DNA from: Timema cristinae
Taxonomy: Eukaryota; Arthropoda; Insecta; Phasmatodea; Timematidae
Direction: 5' to 3'
Assembly: GCA_039000515.1 (NCBI GenBank)
Contig: JBCFYV010000490.1
Span: 21,887-85,886, forward strand
Length of the DNA stretch: 64,000 nucleotides
Positions 9,668 through 21,018 of the stretch are shown here, one piece after another (position 1 is the first letter of the stretch; every line of letters starts with the position of its first letter). A program made the translations under genes and the position numbers. A model generated the notes under the pieces. That model had not been told where the DNA came from, searched no databases, and saw only the letters and a list, made by a program, of their open reading frames with translations.

Positions 9668-10456
9668 CCTTAGAGCAGAGGTGGGCAAATTTTCTCCCCG
9701 AGGACCACATGGACATCTGTGAGGTCTCTAGCTGGCGGCATGTAACAAACGTCTAAATTAACTAAATAATGAACTTTATTTTCACGCGAAATTGCATATA
9801 TTAGTCATATAAACATATAGCTTTGATACAAAAAAGTAGCAAATAAAATCTAATGTCATAACAAATAAAACTAAATATATTATGTACTCATGTTGATACT
9901 TAGCTTACCAAATGTTGATTAATAACTACTCAAATTGCCATCGTTAATGGAATTTATGCAACTGTCCAAAATACTGCACGAGTTTGTCGAAGTCAGGATT
10001 CAGCTTGTTCGTCCTAATTCGCAAAACATTTAGTAGATTTGAGTATATTAAGAGAGACCTGTTCTTTGCTTTGTTAATGTTCACGCATGAGAAAGTCTGT
10101 TCACAAATATAGGTAGAAGCAAATAACACAAACATCTTTCTGGCAAACGTTTTCAAATTACCAAACTTTTCTCTACAAGTGATGCATACAATTCAGTTAG
10201 TTTCATATTCTTAAAAGTCTCCTTCAGGGCATTGTCTGCTTGAAGATTGATTAAATCAAACTGGAGCTCATCATTTGATTTGCTCTTACACATGGAACAT
10301 TATAATCGAGCTTGCTCATTTGTTCAAATGTCTTAAAACATACACTGATTATCTATTTAATTTGACATTTTTGTTAGTAAAATCACAACAATTTTACAAT
10401 TGTGTGCGGCCCTCAAGCGGCCCGTGGGCCGTAGTTTATACACCGCTGCCTTAGAG
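9668..10456 (-). mobile_element. short hAT element (773 bp) with 8 bp duplication
   Basis: The 8 bp duplication CCTTAGAG lies at 9668-9675 and 10449-10456. Termini are CAGAGGTGGGCAAA on the left and CAGCGGTGTATAAACTACGG on the right (read inward), typical of Charlie/GTF2IRD2-related hAT elements. It encodes only the end of a transposase on the minus strand, so it is an internally deleted, non-autonomous copy. Confidence 0.88.
9944..10290 (-). pseudogene. hAT transposase, C-terminal fragment
   Basis: A 70-codon minus-strand frame contains FASTYICEQTFSCVNINK, then RSLLIYSNLLNVLRI and NPDFDKLV. This corresponds to the hAT C-terminal dimerisation region (typically LFGSTYxCEQxFS...LRI). Upstream on the same strand, in other frames, are traces of the preceding segment (ELxFDLIN, LQADNALKE), so frameshifts have accumulated. 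The catalytic core and zinc finger are absent. It lies inside the CAGAGG/CAGCGG element. A domesticated host gene is unlikely, given the intact transposon ends and the broken frame. Confidence 0.8.
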
Positions 10457-10691
10457 AGCATCATCATGATAGCTTTTCTTTGGTTTTGTAGTATAAGCAA
10501 CAAAATTGAAAGGATTAGGGATGGTGGTGGCGGCCTGGAGTAATGACACTCCGAAAGGGGAAGGGAGAGTATTAGAGGGGTGAGAGGGGTTGGTGTTGTT
10601 ACTGCCCTAGCTACAGCAGCGCAGCTCCTGTGAGGTGGTAGCACGTGGAGTAGAGATTTGCCAAACCTCGAGATGTCCATCCGAATCTTAA

Positions 10692-11664
10692 TAAGGCAGT
10701 AGAAAAACTAGATAAAAAACTTACCGATTTTGTGGTTGAAAATCAAACAAATCTAGGGGAATCTAGTAACTTACACGATACTACCAACCTATTTGCTAAG
10801 GTACTAAGAGAAACGTCATTAGCACTTATTCCAAAATTTAAAGGAACAAGAGGAAATATTTCAGCAGTACAATACATAAATAAAATAGAAAGAGTATTTA
10901 AAGGAGAAAGAATAAACGAAAAAGTCAAAATAGAGATATTTTTATCAGGCCTAGAAGATGAGGCGAAATCCTGGACAGATAGTATAGAGAGTGAATGGGA
11001 GACATACGAGCAGGCTAGGGAAATATTTTTGGAAAAATATTGGTCTCAAAATATGCAGGATGATTTTCTACAATTAATTTTTAATGGAAAATATAACGAC
11101 AAGGATGGTACTATGAGTGAATATTTCAATAAATTTGTGACACAAGCGAAATATTTGCGATACCCAGTAGTAGAGGATAGATTGATAGGTCTTTTAATGA
11201 ATCATTTTCCAACTCCAGTACAAGACGTTCTCATTAGCATAAATAAACATAACATCAAAGAAGTAGAGAGAGTATTAATGGCATTTGACGATAGATATCA
11301 AAGAAACAAAGAAATCAATGATCAGACAAACAGATATAATATTGATAGGCATAGGCAATCAACAATTCCTCAAATCAAAGAAATTAATAATGGACAAGAT
11401 AGGCAGAGATATCAAAATAATTATCCAACACCAGAGCAAAATATAAGATATCCAGATCCTAGAAAAGAATATCGACCGGATAGGAACCAAGGACCTTCGA
11501 GGCAAATAAATTCAAGTGATAGACAAATTAATAGAAATAACAATACAGGTAACCCCAGATTCACAACCAATCAAGTACATCAACCTCCAAATTTTAATTA
11601 TGTGCCACCCTTCCCAGGGACAACAAATTTAAATAGGTACAATCCTAGACAAAGGGAAAACTAA
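10692..11664 (+). pseudogene. gag, C-terminal part
   Basis: Resumes in phase after the TTAA insert. It resembles the Retrotrans_gag domain: in the 310-codon frame from 10732, a tryptophan in KSWTDS (about residue 81) and REIFLEKYW (about 96-104) are characteristic, followed by MSEYFNKF and DRLIGLLM. The C-terminal third is rich in N, Q, R, P and Y (DRQINRNNN-type). It lacks CCHC zinc knuckles, so RNA binding may rest on the basic tail. The frame ends at TAA 11662-11664. The protease frame is open in -1 from 11649, so gag and pro overlap by about 16 bases. Confidence 0.85.
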
Positions 11665-12356
11665 AAAGTCAATCACGTGACAGTCCGTACGTGATGAAGA
11701 TTACAAGTAAAAATCGGACCACAGAACAATCAGCCTATTTAGAATATGTTAGACAAAATGTAATACTACAGGGTAACCCAAAAGAAGACTTGTTATTTGA
11801 AGCAACCGATAAAAACAAATATAGTAAATCAGTATCACCTGAAATTGAAGGAAAATTAGGGGCTATTAAAGTAAAAATGTTACTAGACACAGGATCAGAG
11901 GTGACAACAATGTCACAAGAATGTTTTGAAGAAATAAAAAATAGTGATTTAAAAACGGCCATTCCCGTATTACCAGTAACCAATACAGTGATTATAGGCG
12001 CAACAGGGACTAAAAACAAAAAGGTTAAAAAACAAGTATTAATTGATGTTGAAATAAGTAATATAAAAATGAGTATCATATTTCTTATTATAGAAAATTT
12101 AAATGTTCCAATTATATTAGGGTCAGATTGGTTAGCAGGATTTGAGGTTGATATAAATTATCAAAATAAACAGGTGTCAATTAATAAAGAACCTTTTAAT
12201 TTGAAAGTGCCATTTAGCGAAAAAGTTTGTTCAAATATTCTAAGACTACAAGTAAAGGGAATAATGAGCGATCAATTTCAACAAAATAATATAAAAAGGT
12301 TACAACAATTATCAGTCAATAGTCTACAAATACCTTGGACAGTTATAGAAAAATAA
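11649..12356 (+). pseudogene. protease domain of pol
   Basis: Retroviral-type aspartic protease. The catalytic motif LLDTGSEVT (Asp at residue 66 from the ATG at 11691) is followed by IIENLNVPIILGSDWL, the second conserved block, about 85 residues later. The frame is open from 11649, in -1 relative to gag, so expression by ribosomal -1 shifting in the overlap is more likely than initiation at 11691. The frame ends at 12356, where a short A run appears one base too short: the RT frame continues in the neighbouring phase. That makes the PR/RT break a simple deletion rather than a real gene end. Confidence 0.82.
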
Positions 12357-12883
12357 TTTGTAAATTATCAGCCATCAGTACAGAGCAAAAACAAAAATTA
12401 TTAGACATAATGTGGCAACATAAAGAAATCTTTTCAGAAAAACCAGGATTAAATAATTTATACAAATGTAAATTGCAAGTATCAGATCATTCCCCTTTCA
12501 ATAGCAAATCGTATCCTGTACCCTATAGCCAGAGATCAGCTGTAGAGGAGACCCTTAATCACATGTTGGAATGGGATATAATTCAGCGGTGTAGTTCTGA
12601 CATAATAAACCCATTAGTGGTAGTTAAGAAAAAAGATGGGGGGGGGGGGGTAAGATTATGTTTAGATGCCCGTAAAGTAAATCAAATTTTAATTAATGAT
12701 AATGAATCACCAGCACCAGCGAATGAATTAATTCAGAAATTTGAAGGCTGTAAATTTTTAACTTCACTAGATTTAGCCAGCTCTTTTTGGCAAATTGAAC
12801 TAGAACAAGACTCTAGAAAATATACCTCTTTTATATATAGTGGAAGAACTTTTGGTTTTAAAAGAATGCCTTTCGGACTAACA
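12335..12883 (+). pseudogene. reverse transcriptase, N-terminal part
   Basis: RNA-directed DNA polymerase, fingers and first palm part. Seen are INPLVVVKKKDG, VRLCLDARKVN, the first catalytic aspartate in SLDLASSFWQI (residue about 146 from 12335) and RMPFGL (177-182). A run of 13 G (12638-12650) encodes GGGG where relatives have one or two small residues, suggesting an in-frame repeat expansion. The gene is cut after FGLT by the 5.95 kb insertion. Everything annotated in this frame after 12883 belongs to the insert. Confidence 0.88.
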
Positions 12884-13523
12884 GCGTTGAGTGTATATAT
12901 ACTAATAGAGGGAACGAAGGATAGGGAAAAACTCTACGCTGCTCATCCAATTTATTTCACTAGTTACATATCTCGCCGTTAGAAAGCGCTAGTACGCTTG
13001 TGGCGCATCCTGACGGCCAGTTATGGTACTGTTTGAATATTACTCTCCCTCTTTGTCTAAAAGAAGAGAGGAATACTTCTCTTGTAAAAGAGGGATGGTA
13101 AGAATTAGGGGAGGTTGTAAGTTGTAAGAAAACTGACCAGATAGGTTTTCTCAAGGTCTACTCTAAACTAACCGTAATCGGTTTTAGGGGTCGTTTACCT
13201 GTCATTCAATAACATTGCATTCAAACCAAACGATGTTTATTTTCTTAGTTTGCTAGTCTCTGAGGAAAATAAATCTTTAATAGTTATATAAATGATAGTT
13301 TTTACTTTCATTTAGTTTAAATACAAAGATCTATTTATTAATATAAATATCACAATTATATTAATACAAAAACTTTTCTATCTTAAGTTAGGTGCTTTTT
13401 GAGTTCACAATATTGGCCACACGTGGTATACTTAGGCAGGGGTTCTCAAATTTACGACTCGCGGATCATATCTTGCTTGTCTGCAAAGCTTTTAAATACG
13501 TATTTGGCCTGCAGTTACACCAA

Positions 13524-13573
13524 TACTCTCTCTCTCTCTCTCACACACACACAAAGAGACACACACACACACA
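13524..13573 (+). repeat. (TC)n(CA)n microsatellite
   Basis: CT dinucleotides to about 13542, then CA dinucleotides interrupted by aagaga, ending at about 13572. It lies within the RT insertion. Confidence 0.95.
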
Positions 13574-13834
13574 ATAATAGTTTAATTTTAGTGTGAATAT
13601 AATATTGATATAAAACACTTAAACCATTTCAAATGCGTTATTGTTTTATCACTTTTTAAATAGTGGATTGTGGGGATTTTTGTTTACATATTTTAATAAA
13701 TACTGCTTTGAGTGATTCTCTAACCCACATTAACATCTGGAAAATATAAGTTATGTAATATTTTAATTACATAGCATCAAATAGCTATTAAAGAGTTACG
13801 TCGGCGGGCACGTGATTAAACGTCAGATTATTAT

Positions 13835-14035
13835 GATCTAGTTAGCTGGTGTCGGGGAAGACGAGGCTAGAATTCCATCTGGATGTACAGAGGGTGGATT
13901 TTTCCTATTTATGGTTTCCTATATTCCCGTTTCTCAAATGCAGTTACATTTCCTCCACATTATATGTTCCTCATCCCTTACTTACTAGCGTTATTAAAAT
14001 ATGCTTAGTCAGGACGGCTGGTAAGATGCGCTACA
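13835..14035 (+). repeat. SINE-A, decayed copy
   Basis: Recognisable blocks in family order: tagttagctggtgtcgggg, then a B-box-like ggctagaattccatctgg, gagggtgga...ttttcc, a poly-pyrimidine body and a tail trace (ctggtaagatgcgctac). Heavily mutated. Confidence 0.5.
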
Positions 14036-14589
14036 AAAACAAAAGTACCTATACAATATATGTATTTAATCAAACATGTTTGTATATTCCGTGGTTCTCA
14101 ACACGCCTCGAGTTTGTGAATGTGAATCTTCGGCTAGTGTGAGTTTGAGAAACAATGACGAAGGCAATCATTTTTTAGTTTACTGATTCTCACACACCTT
14201 TTGAATGTTCCCTTATAATTGCTCCAAATTTCAGCTTTATATGTCATGAAGAAATGGGAAAATTTTCTGTACATCAATACTTACCAACCAAACCCAACTT
14301 TTTCTTTAATAATTATTGGTAGACGTTTGGTGGGCTAGCTAGGTTTTGTTGTTGGGATAGCTTGTCTGTATAATAAATATTTGAGAAAAACTATTTTTTT
14401 TATTGCTTTGACTCTTCATTATTTTTTTTTCATGATACATATTTTTTCTTGCAAAACTGTCAGGTCGTAGAATACGTCGTACTTACACGAAAAACATTTC
14501 AACAATAAAAAGTTGAAAAAACTATAATGTTTCTACTTTTTATGTTCATGCATATCACAGACATTATTACATTTTTTTATGACTAAACT

Positions 14590-15080
14590 AATAATGCAAA
14601 ACGCCATTATTGGGTGAAAAAGTTTTTAAAACCTTGCATATATATTTGCATAGGAAAACCAAAAATTATTGAGTGGGGGAGGGAGACACGCTAACTTTGC
14701 CTCTCCAACATTTTTAATATTAAATATTTGTTATTCAAAAGCTATTACGGTGCAAAACGCCATAAGTAGTTTCCATACAAGACATTTACATTGACATTAA
14801 AAGGAGACAAATTGTAGATGTGTGTTTTTAAGGGAGGGGGCTACGCTCAACCATACCCACCCCCAACCACTTTTATGTATTTTTTTCCCTTGCAAACATA
14901 TTATGGGGCCATACTTGGTGCAAAACAGAATATTAATATTTACATCAACAAAATAAAAAATTAATTGAGGATTGGAACTACACTTAACCTGCTTTCTCAC
15001 ACACCTCCCTCCTATAACAATGGTCTGAGACTATAAAACTAAAAAAGTGCCAAATTGTGGTATATTTCCATATCTAATTT
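14590..15080 (+). repeat. three diverged copies of a ~160 bp unit
   Basis: tgcaaaacgccat or a near match occurs at 14595, 14751 and 14921. Similar contexts follow (ttttaa...aaaattattgag, acattaaaaggagac, gaggattggaac; and C-rich cctccctcc/ccacccccaa blocks). Spacings are 156 and 170 bp. Confidence 0.55.
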
Positions 15081-15840
15081 GAGGGGGTTGTATGGAAGCC
15101 AACTTGAGTGATCTGATATAGGCCCTAACTAAACCCCTTCAGGTTTATGTGGTTTGTGCTGACTTAGAGCACCATTTGGAGGACAGAAATATCCAACTTA
15201 AGAACAAATTAATAATATAAATTAAGACAGATACATTTAAATATTTTGGGCATGTTTGATGCACAGTAAAAAAAAAAATAGAAACCAGTTTAGATATTAT
15301 CATAAAATGCTTTTGATATAAGTACCAATTTACAAGAATCTGTCTTAAGAATAATATTTTGTAAAATATTAAATGAGTGTTTAAGGTTACATATAGATTT
15401 AAAAAATATAATACCTTTAAGAGAACAGTACAAGAGTTTTTTAAAGTGATATACGTTTATCACTGTGGTCTATATCACCCATTCAAGTGAGGCCCTTACT
15501 TAAATTTTGTACAATGACAAGATAGAAGAAGGTATGCATATACAAATTATAAGTTACAATTATAAGAATGGACATAATTCTAAAATACACATTTGTACAA
15601 TTTGAAAATAGTTTTAACTATAGACTTCATTGTAGTTAAAATCTTTAAAAGGGTTTACGCTTAATTCAAAGTATTAAAAAATTATTATTTTTAATCATAG
15701 TTGGTGCACACATAAGTTTAGTCCTCTATTATAACCTCCTCATTACTTTATTAGACATCATGTATTCAAATAATTTCATTTATTCATTTATTTGGGGCAT
15801 TTAACGTGCACTTTCTAAACCGACTTATAAACTAGATTAA
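15081..15840. other. AT-rich interior of the RT insertion
   Basis: No coding frame, no recognised repeat family. Confidence 0.4.
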
Positions 15841-15845
15841 ATCTA

Positions 15846-15980
15846 GAACAGATTCAACCCTGTGAAAGCGAAAACGCATAGTTCAGTTCACCAATGATAA
15901 TGTTTTAGGCCATGCCAGGAATCGAAACCAGGACCTTTATCTAAGTATGAAAACACGCTACCGACTGATCTAAAGTGTCA
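15846..15980 (-). repeat. SINE-C copy
   Basis: On the minus strand: tagatcagtcggtagcgtg (A-box region), ggtttcgattcctggcatgg (B-box region), then a block like attatcattggtgaac. The same order appears at 1369 and 16480. The flanking body continues to about 15790 (complement of ggcatttaacgtgcactttc). Confidence 0.65.
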
Positions 15981-16094
15981 GACCGTGTATTAAAATCAAC
16001 ATTTAGTACAGTTTATGTGTTGTCAACAAAACATTTATAGATACGTGATAAAAAATGATACCTCTGTACACAAATAAAAACGGGTACCTTGGTA

Positions 16095-16345
16095 TTAACG
16101 CTGTAAGCTACCTGGTCTCATAAGTCATCACACTCAAAATATAACTTGTTTTTTGTGACGCGGAGGTCAGGGCTTGAATTCCTGTTTTGTGTACTGAGGG
16201 AAGATTTTCCAAATGATTTCCCTCTCTCTTTCTCCACTCAAATTCGTGTACATTTCCTTTTAAATACACCTTTCTAATTAACTTTATTATTATAAAGAGT
16301 TGGATAGCTCGGACCTTCAGTAAGATGCGGTGTACATAAAAATAA
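16095..16345 (+). repeat. SINE-A, decayed copy
   Basis: tatTAACGCTgtaagctacc head, gaggtcagggcttgaattcc B-box region, tttccctctctctttctcca body, and a tail trace gagttggatagctcggacc then cagtaagatgcggtg. The order matches the reference copy at 8873. Confidence 0.6.
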
Positions 16346-16479
16346 AACACTATGCCATTGGGTACTAATTATTTTAAGGGCGTCTTATTATAACTTCAAC
16401 CTATTCAACATCCTTTCAATAAATTAAAAAACCTAGCTATGTATATCTTGAACAAATTTAATCCAAGTTTGACACCTTA

Positions 16480-16690
16480 TCTCAATTATAAGCACCTCTC
16501 ACCACAGAACTGAAGTTCCGAGAATCGAATCCCGGCATGACTAAAACATTTACCAATGGTGAAATTTAAATTTGCGGGAATGCGTATTGTGTCTGTTCTA
16601 ATATTAAGTTAGCTTGTAATTCACGTTATATAACCTGTCGCTTCTGATGATGCTCACTAAATATACAAAAATAAAAACTTAAATTTTCTA
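16480..16690 (+). repeat. SINE-C copy, 5'-decayed
   Basis: gagaatcgaatcccggcatg, then taaaacatttaccaatggtg, matching the SINE-C body order. The head is poorly conserved. Confidence 0.5.
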
Positions 16691-16846
16691 TTTAAATCTA
16701 ACTTAATCGCGCGAAGAAACTTTCACTATATTTTGATTTTATTTCTAATCTAAAGATGATATCTATAATGTTTGAAAAAATTATATATATATGTTTGTGT
16801 CCACCTAGTGACGCACTCAGAAATTTACTTTAGGTAGGGCATACAA

Positions 16847-16965
16847 TCAAGGCCATAGCCAGAATGAAATTTAGAGGAAAAGGGGGCTTTGGCGTCACCC
16901 TCATCTTCAAACCTCTGGAAGATGCATTAGTATTAATTACCTATATATTTATTTTCATGAAAACT
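16847..16965 (+). repeat. fragment related to the MITE at 29735
   Basis: Starts caaggccatagccagaatga, matching the terminus of the 371 bp MITE (caaggccgtagccaccaaat). It also shares the later cctctggaagatgc block. No matching right end was found. Confidence 0.5.
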
Positions 16966-17488
16966 AAAGGCAACTATTAAATAACATAGTTTCTGTAAAT
17001 GACTATGTTTTTAGTTTATAGTTGGTATTTATAATAAAAAACACTCAAATCTGTTAAATTTATCCATTGCTTTTTTTTATTTATGAATAAAGGAGGAGGA
17101 AAATGTATAGCTTTAAAAGATGGTGTTATTTTGAACTGTAGAACCATTTTGATAACATCTGCTCGTTATAAATAGCTAATTATAGCATCCAGAAGTGTAT
17201 AGGATTTTCTAAATTTTCCAGAGATTAAAGTTTGTAGGAAATTGTTATTTTATTATTTGATATTAACTATTATTGTTTGAAATAAATTTTAATTCACCAT
17301 CGGTTCCATATTATGTTTTAAGGCCTCTAAGGTAGCATTTTTCAAACTGGGCTCCGCCTTAGTTATCTGAGGCTACGTGGGGCAATTTTATAATGTTATT
17401 TAGTTTTTCACATTATAAAATAGCATCATTAATTAGGATTGCCAACTTTTTTTAAAATCTAGATAAATTATACATGCCACACAAGCTA

Positions 17489-17491
<3 letters not shown>

Positions 17492-17546
<55 letters not shown>
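17492..17546 (+). repeat. (TA)n microsatellite
   Basis: About 27 uninterrupted TA units. Confidence 0.97.
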
Positions 17547-17547
<1 letters not shown>

Positions 17548-17905
17548 ATTTAGATTATGCATTTTTCAATGTGAACTTTTTGCACAAAGTGGTGGGGAAG
17601 TGTAGTTTTTCTTTTATATCTATTCAAGTATTAAGTTATAAACCGATAATACTAGTGTGAACATTTTTATAAGCGTTCAAACATTAATTTTTTCTGGTAC
17701 AAAGGCTCCTTCGCTTAGTGAGAGAAGGGCATTTTATCATAGATATAATTAATTTATAAAATATGACAGTTATTTCAATGGTTTTTATGAACTTATAATA
17801 CCCCTTTTTCTCGTAAAGAGAAAAAAAAATCAAAATTCTATCGGTTTTTATTTAATTATAGGATACTAAACTTTTAGTTCAACACCCATTAAAAAAAAGG
17901 TTTAG

Positions 17906-17908
<3 letters not shown>

Positions 17909-17956
<48 letters not shown>
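17909..17956 (+). repeat. (AT)n microsatellite
   Basis: About 23 AT units, within the RT insertion. Confidence 0.97.
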
Positions 17957-17963
<7 letters not shown>

Positions 17964-18840
17964 ATGTTATATTATCAAGTCAATATAGTAAGAATAGTAT
18001 TTATCTTAAAAAATTGTAATCCAAGTTTAAATGTAATTATAACTATACAAAAATGTACATTTGTTATATTTGAATATGATGTATTTTCACTGTCTAAAAT
18101 ATGTTTTTTCAAGTAAATAGAGTAAGCTCTAGTAGTGTTGTTTTTTCATTATATCTTCACGCCAGTCAATGCTTTCCGCATTTAATAGCAATTAGAAGGT
18201 AGGTATGAGGAAGATAGAATTATGAGAAGTACCCTCGTTTGCGTGGAAATAGCGAGAAACCATTTATGAAAAATTACCATCAGTTCACCGTGTAATTGAG
18301 CAGCCGCGATGTGCACATTTTTGTCCTCGATTCATTATTTCATAGAACAAATCTTTCTTCTAAAAATTTAGATGAATTATTTAAAAATATATATCACTCA
18401 ACTTTACACAAAAATATACAAATCAATACATTATTTAATCTATTTATAGCCAAGGGTATGAAGCAAGACAGAGGTGCCCACCTACAACTCGTGAAACTCA
18501 AAACAAATTATGTCAGCGGGTTTGAAAAAGAACCAAAGGAAAGTGGCCAGGGAACAATGAATTTTTGTTATGGTTTACTTCAAGGTCGTTTGCTATTATT
18601 AGTAATGGAGGGAGGAAAGGACTGCTGCCTAATCCCACCTTCAAAGTCTCTTGTAGAGTGCGACGGAGAAGAGAGAAAGAGAATATTTTAGCCGGTTTAC
18701 CCCTAGGCTATTACAGTGTCACTTTCTGGTGTTGGAGAACACAAGCGATCCTAGCGGCGAGATATTTTCTACTAATCTAAGCTCGTCAGTTTTTTTAGCT
18801 GGGCTGGCGACTTCTTGTAGTATATATACATTCAACGCTA

Positions 18841-19848
18841 ACAGTATCAACAAGTAAGTTCATTAGGGGATTAGAAAAGGTTCTAGGCCCTGATGTGCTA
18901 AGTTTTGTAACTCTGTACGTAGATGACATAGTGATCGCATCAAAAACATTTGAGCAACATATAAAACAGCTAGAATTGGTATTAGGTAAACTCAAAATAG
19001 GAGGAATGACAGTTAATTTCAAAAAATCTTCTTTTCTTTGTGAACAAATAAAATTTTTAGGTCATATAATATCCCCAGAGGGAATTTCAGCAGATCAAAA
19101 TAAAACCAGGTCAATTAGGGAATTTCCTACACCAAAGAACAAAAAACAACTACAAGCTTTTCTGGGTCTTATAAATTATTACAGGAAATTTGTTAAACAC
19201 CATTCAGACCTTGTGATACCATTATTAAATTTAACAAAAAAGAATCAGGAATGGAACTGGGGCAGTGCAGAAGATGCAGCGATGGACCACATTAAACAAC
19301 AATTTGTAAGCACAGTAACCTTAAAACAACCTGACCTTGAACAACCCATGAACATATGTTGTGACGCATCTGGATTGGCAATAGGTGCTGAGCTGTTTCA
19401 ATTTGATAAAGAAGGAGACCGTAGGCCGATAGCATATGCTAGCAGAGTACTTCATGGTCCTGAAGTTAATTATACAATTACAGAGAAAGAACTATTAGCT
19501 ATAGTATATGGATGTCAACAATTTAGAATTTATATTTATGGAAAACCAACCACTCTATACACGGATCATAAGGTATTAATTTTTATTAATAAATGTAAAT
19601 TACTTCATGGTCGCTTAACTAGATGGATCCTACTATTACAAGAATATAATTTAACAATAAAATATATAGCAGGAAAAGACCAAGTAATAGCAGACACTTT
19701 ATCACGCTATCCACCTGAAGGCGCAGTAGAAGGTACCATTGATAGGGAATTTAGAGTTTTAATACATAAAAGAAGACCTATTAATGAAATAGAAAATAAA
19801 ATAAAAAAAGGAATTACCATTATGTCAAAGAGAGGATCAAAAATTTAA
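18841..19848 (+). pseudogene. RT C-terminal part and RNase H
   Basis: Continues RT after the insertion, in phase with the N-terminal part once the duplication is counted once. The catalytic YVDD box is at residues 8-11 of the frame from 18895, then KFLGHIIS and LQAFLGLINYYRKF (connection). RNase H follows: CDASG (Asp about 157), TEKELLAIV (about 196-204), YTDHK (Asp about 224) and the terminal ADTLSRYP. The DNA polymerase and RNase H catalytic residues are intact here. A frameshift before about 19820 ends the frame; the next codons are readable in another phase. Confidence 0.9.
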
Positions 19849-21018
19849 AAAGGTATTTACAGAATTAGAACAGTCAGAACCCAAATTATAAATTGTAAAT
19901 AACTATCAAATTTATAATAATTTACTTTTCAAAAAAACCTCCATAGATAAAATATGGACTATTTGTATTCCCACAGAATTAATAATAACTGTAATAGAGA
20001 ATTGCCATCAACAGTACGCTCATGTAGGGGTAAAAAAATGGTATAATATTTTAAGAGAATCATGTAATTTTCCAAAGATGAACAGAACTATAGCAAAAGT
20101 ATTAAGACAATGTGACATATGTCAAAAAACCAAAATCCCAAATATAAAGTATGAGGGCTTAATGAAGAATGTATTAGCTGACCAACCGTTACAATTAGTT
20201 TTTGTTGATATATATGGACCACTACCTTCTAGTATTAGAGGTATACAATATATATGTGCTGTTCTAGATATTTGCACTAAATATGTTAAATTATATACAA
20301 TGAGGAGAGCGACTGCCAATGCAGTTACAAATAGAATAATAAAAAACTATGCAAAGGACGTAGGTATTCCCCAAACTATTGTTTCTGATCATGGAACACA
20401 GTTCACGAGCATAAAATGGGGGTCAACTTAGCAGATAACAAAATTATTGTAAAATATACTTCTGTATATCATCCCCAAAGCAATAGTGTAGAAAGAGTCA
20501 ATAGAGAAATAGGTAGGTTTTTAAGTTTATTTTGTTATGACAATCATGCTTCATGGGCAAATTATGTAGAAAGAATAGAAATTTGTCTAAATTCAATAAC
20601 TCACGAAAGCACAGGTTACACACCTCAAGAATGAATTATAGGCAATAGACCAGTTAGAAACCTAGAGAAAATCTTCAGTTTTCCACAAAGGTTAGAAATA
20701 GATCACCAAATTAAATTACACCTAGCAGTAAAAAGATTAAAAGATACAGCAGAGAAACGAACCCGGTACCATGATAAAAAGATTCTTAAACCTATTGAAT
20801 ACGTAAATGGCCAGTTAGTTCTTGTAAAAAACCATCACTTATCTTCAGCTTTGAATAAGGAAGTAAAAAAGTTCTTTTTTCTATATGAAGGACCATATCA
20901 GGTAAAATATCAAATAGGCCAAAATGTATACTTAATCCAAGACACTGAGACTCTTAAGATTAGAGGTGTTTTTAATATCACAGAATTAAAACCCTATTAT
21001 AGCAAGACAGATATCTAA
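19830..21018 (+). pseudogene. integrase and pol C-terminus
   Basis: The HHCC zinc-binding domain is seen as HQQYAHVG (near 20010) and CDICQK (20114-20131). The DDE core is seen as FVDIYGPL (Asp 44 from 20078), VSDHGTQFTS (Asp 104) and HPQSNSVERVNRE (catalytic Glu, frame from 20416). Near 20887 LYEGPYQV marks a GPY/F-type C-terminal module; the protein ends at about 21018. At least two nonsense changes (near 19889 and TGA 20632-20634) and two frameshifts (about 19820; about 20410-20430) inactivate it. Integrase would insert the cDNA with the 4 bp duplication seen at the ends. Confidence 0.88.

Larger units (their letters stand above)
5889..10691. mobile_element. 4.8 kb DNA-type insertion with TTAA duplication and short TIRs
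   Basis: TTAA occurs at 5889-5892 and again at 10688-10691. Between them, the left end reads GATTCGGATGGACACC and the right end reads the complement (TGTCCATCCGAATC), a 14 bp terminal inverted repeat. Removing one TTAA plus the insert makes gag continuous in phase, which fixes the boundaries independently. TTAA duplication is known for piggyBac and some Sola and Kolobok elements. The TIR does not look like the usual piggyBac CCC start, and there is no matching transposase inside. It is probably a non-autonomous or internally rearranged element carrying older repeats as cargo: a hAT copy, SINEs and an internal repeat of its own left end. Confidence 0.75.
12879..18843. mobile_element. 5.95 kb insertion with long imperfect TIRs inside RT
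   Basis: Left end AGCGTTGAGTGTATATATAC and right end (complement) AGCGTTGAATGTATATATAC match. Further in, shared blocks persist for about 200 bp (for example atatctcgccgttag against atatctcgccgctag, and acgcttgtg against tcgcttgtg). The host duplication reads either as 3 bp AAC (12880-12882, 18840-18842) or 5 bp TAACA (12879-12883, 18839-18843), depending on where the terminus is put. Removing the insert and one duplication makes RT continuous. No transposase gene was recognised; the interior holds decayed SINEs and simple repeats. The superfamily is undetermined. Confidence 0.75.

Noticed and set aside
18296..18691. 131-codon plus-strand frame in the RT insertion
   Set aside because: No recognisable motif, no initiation context, and part of it lies in the long imperfect TIR.
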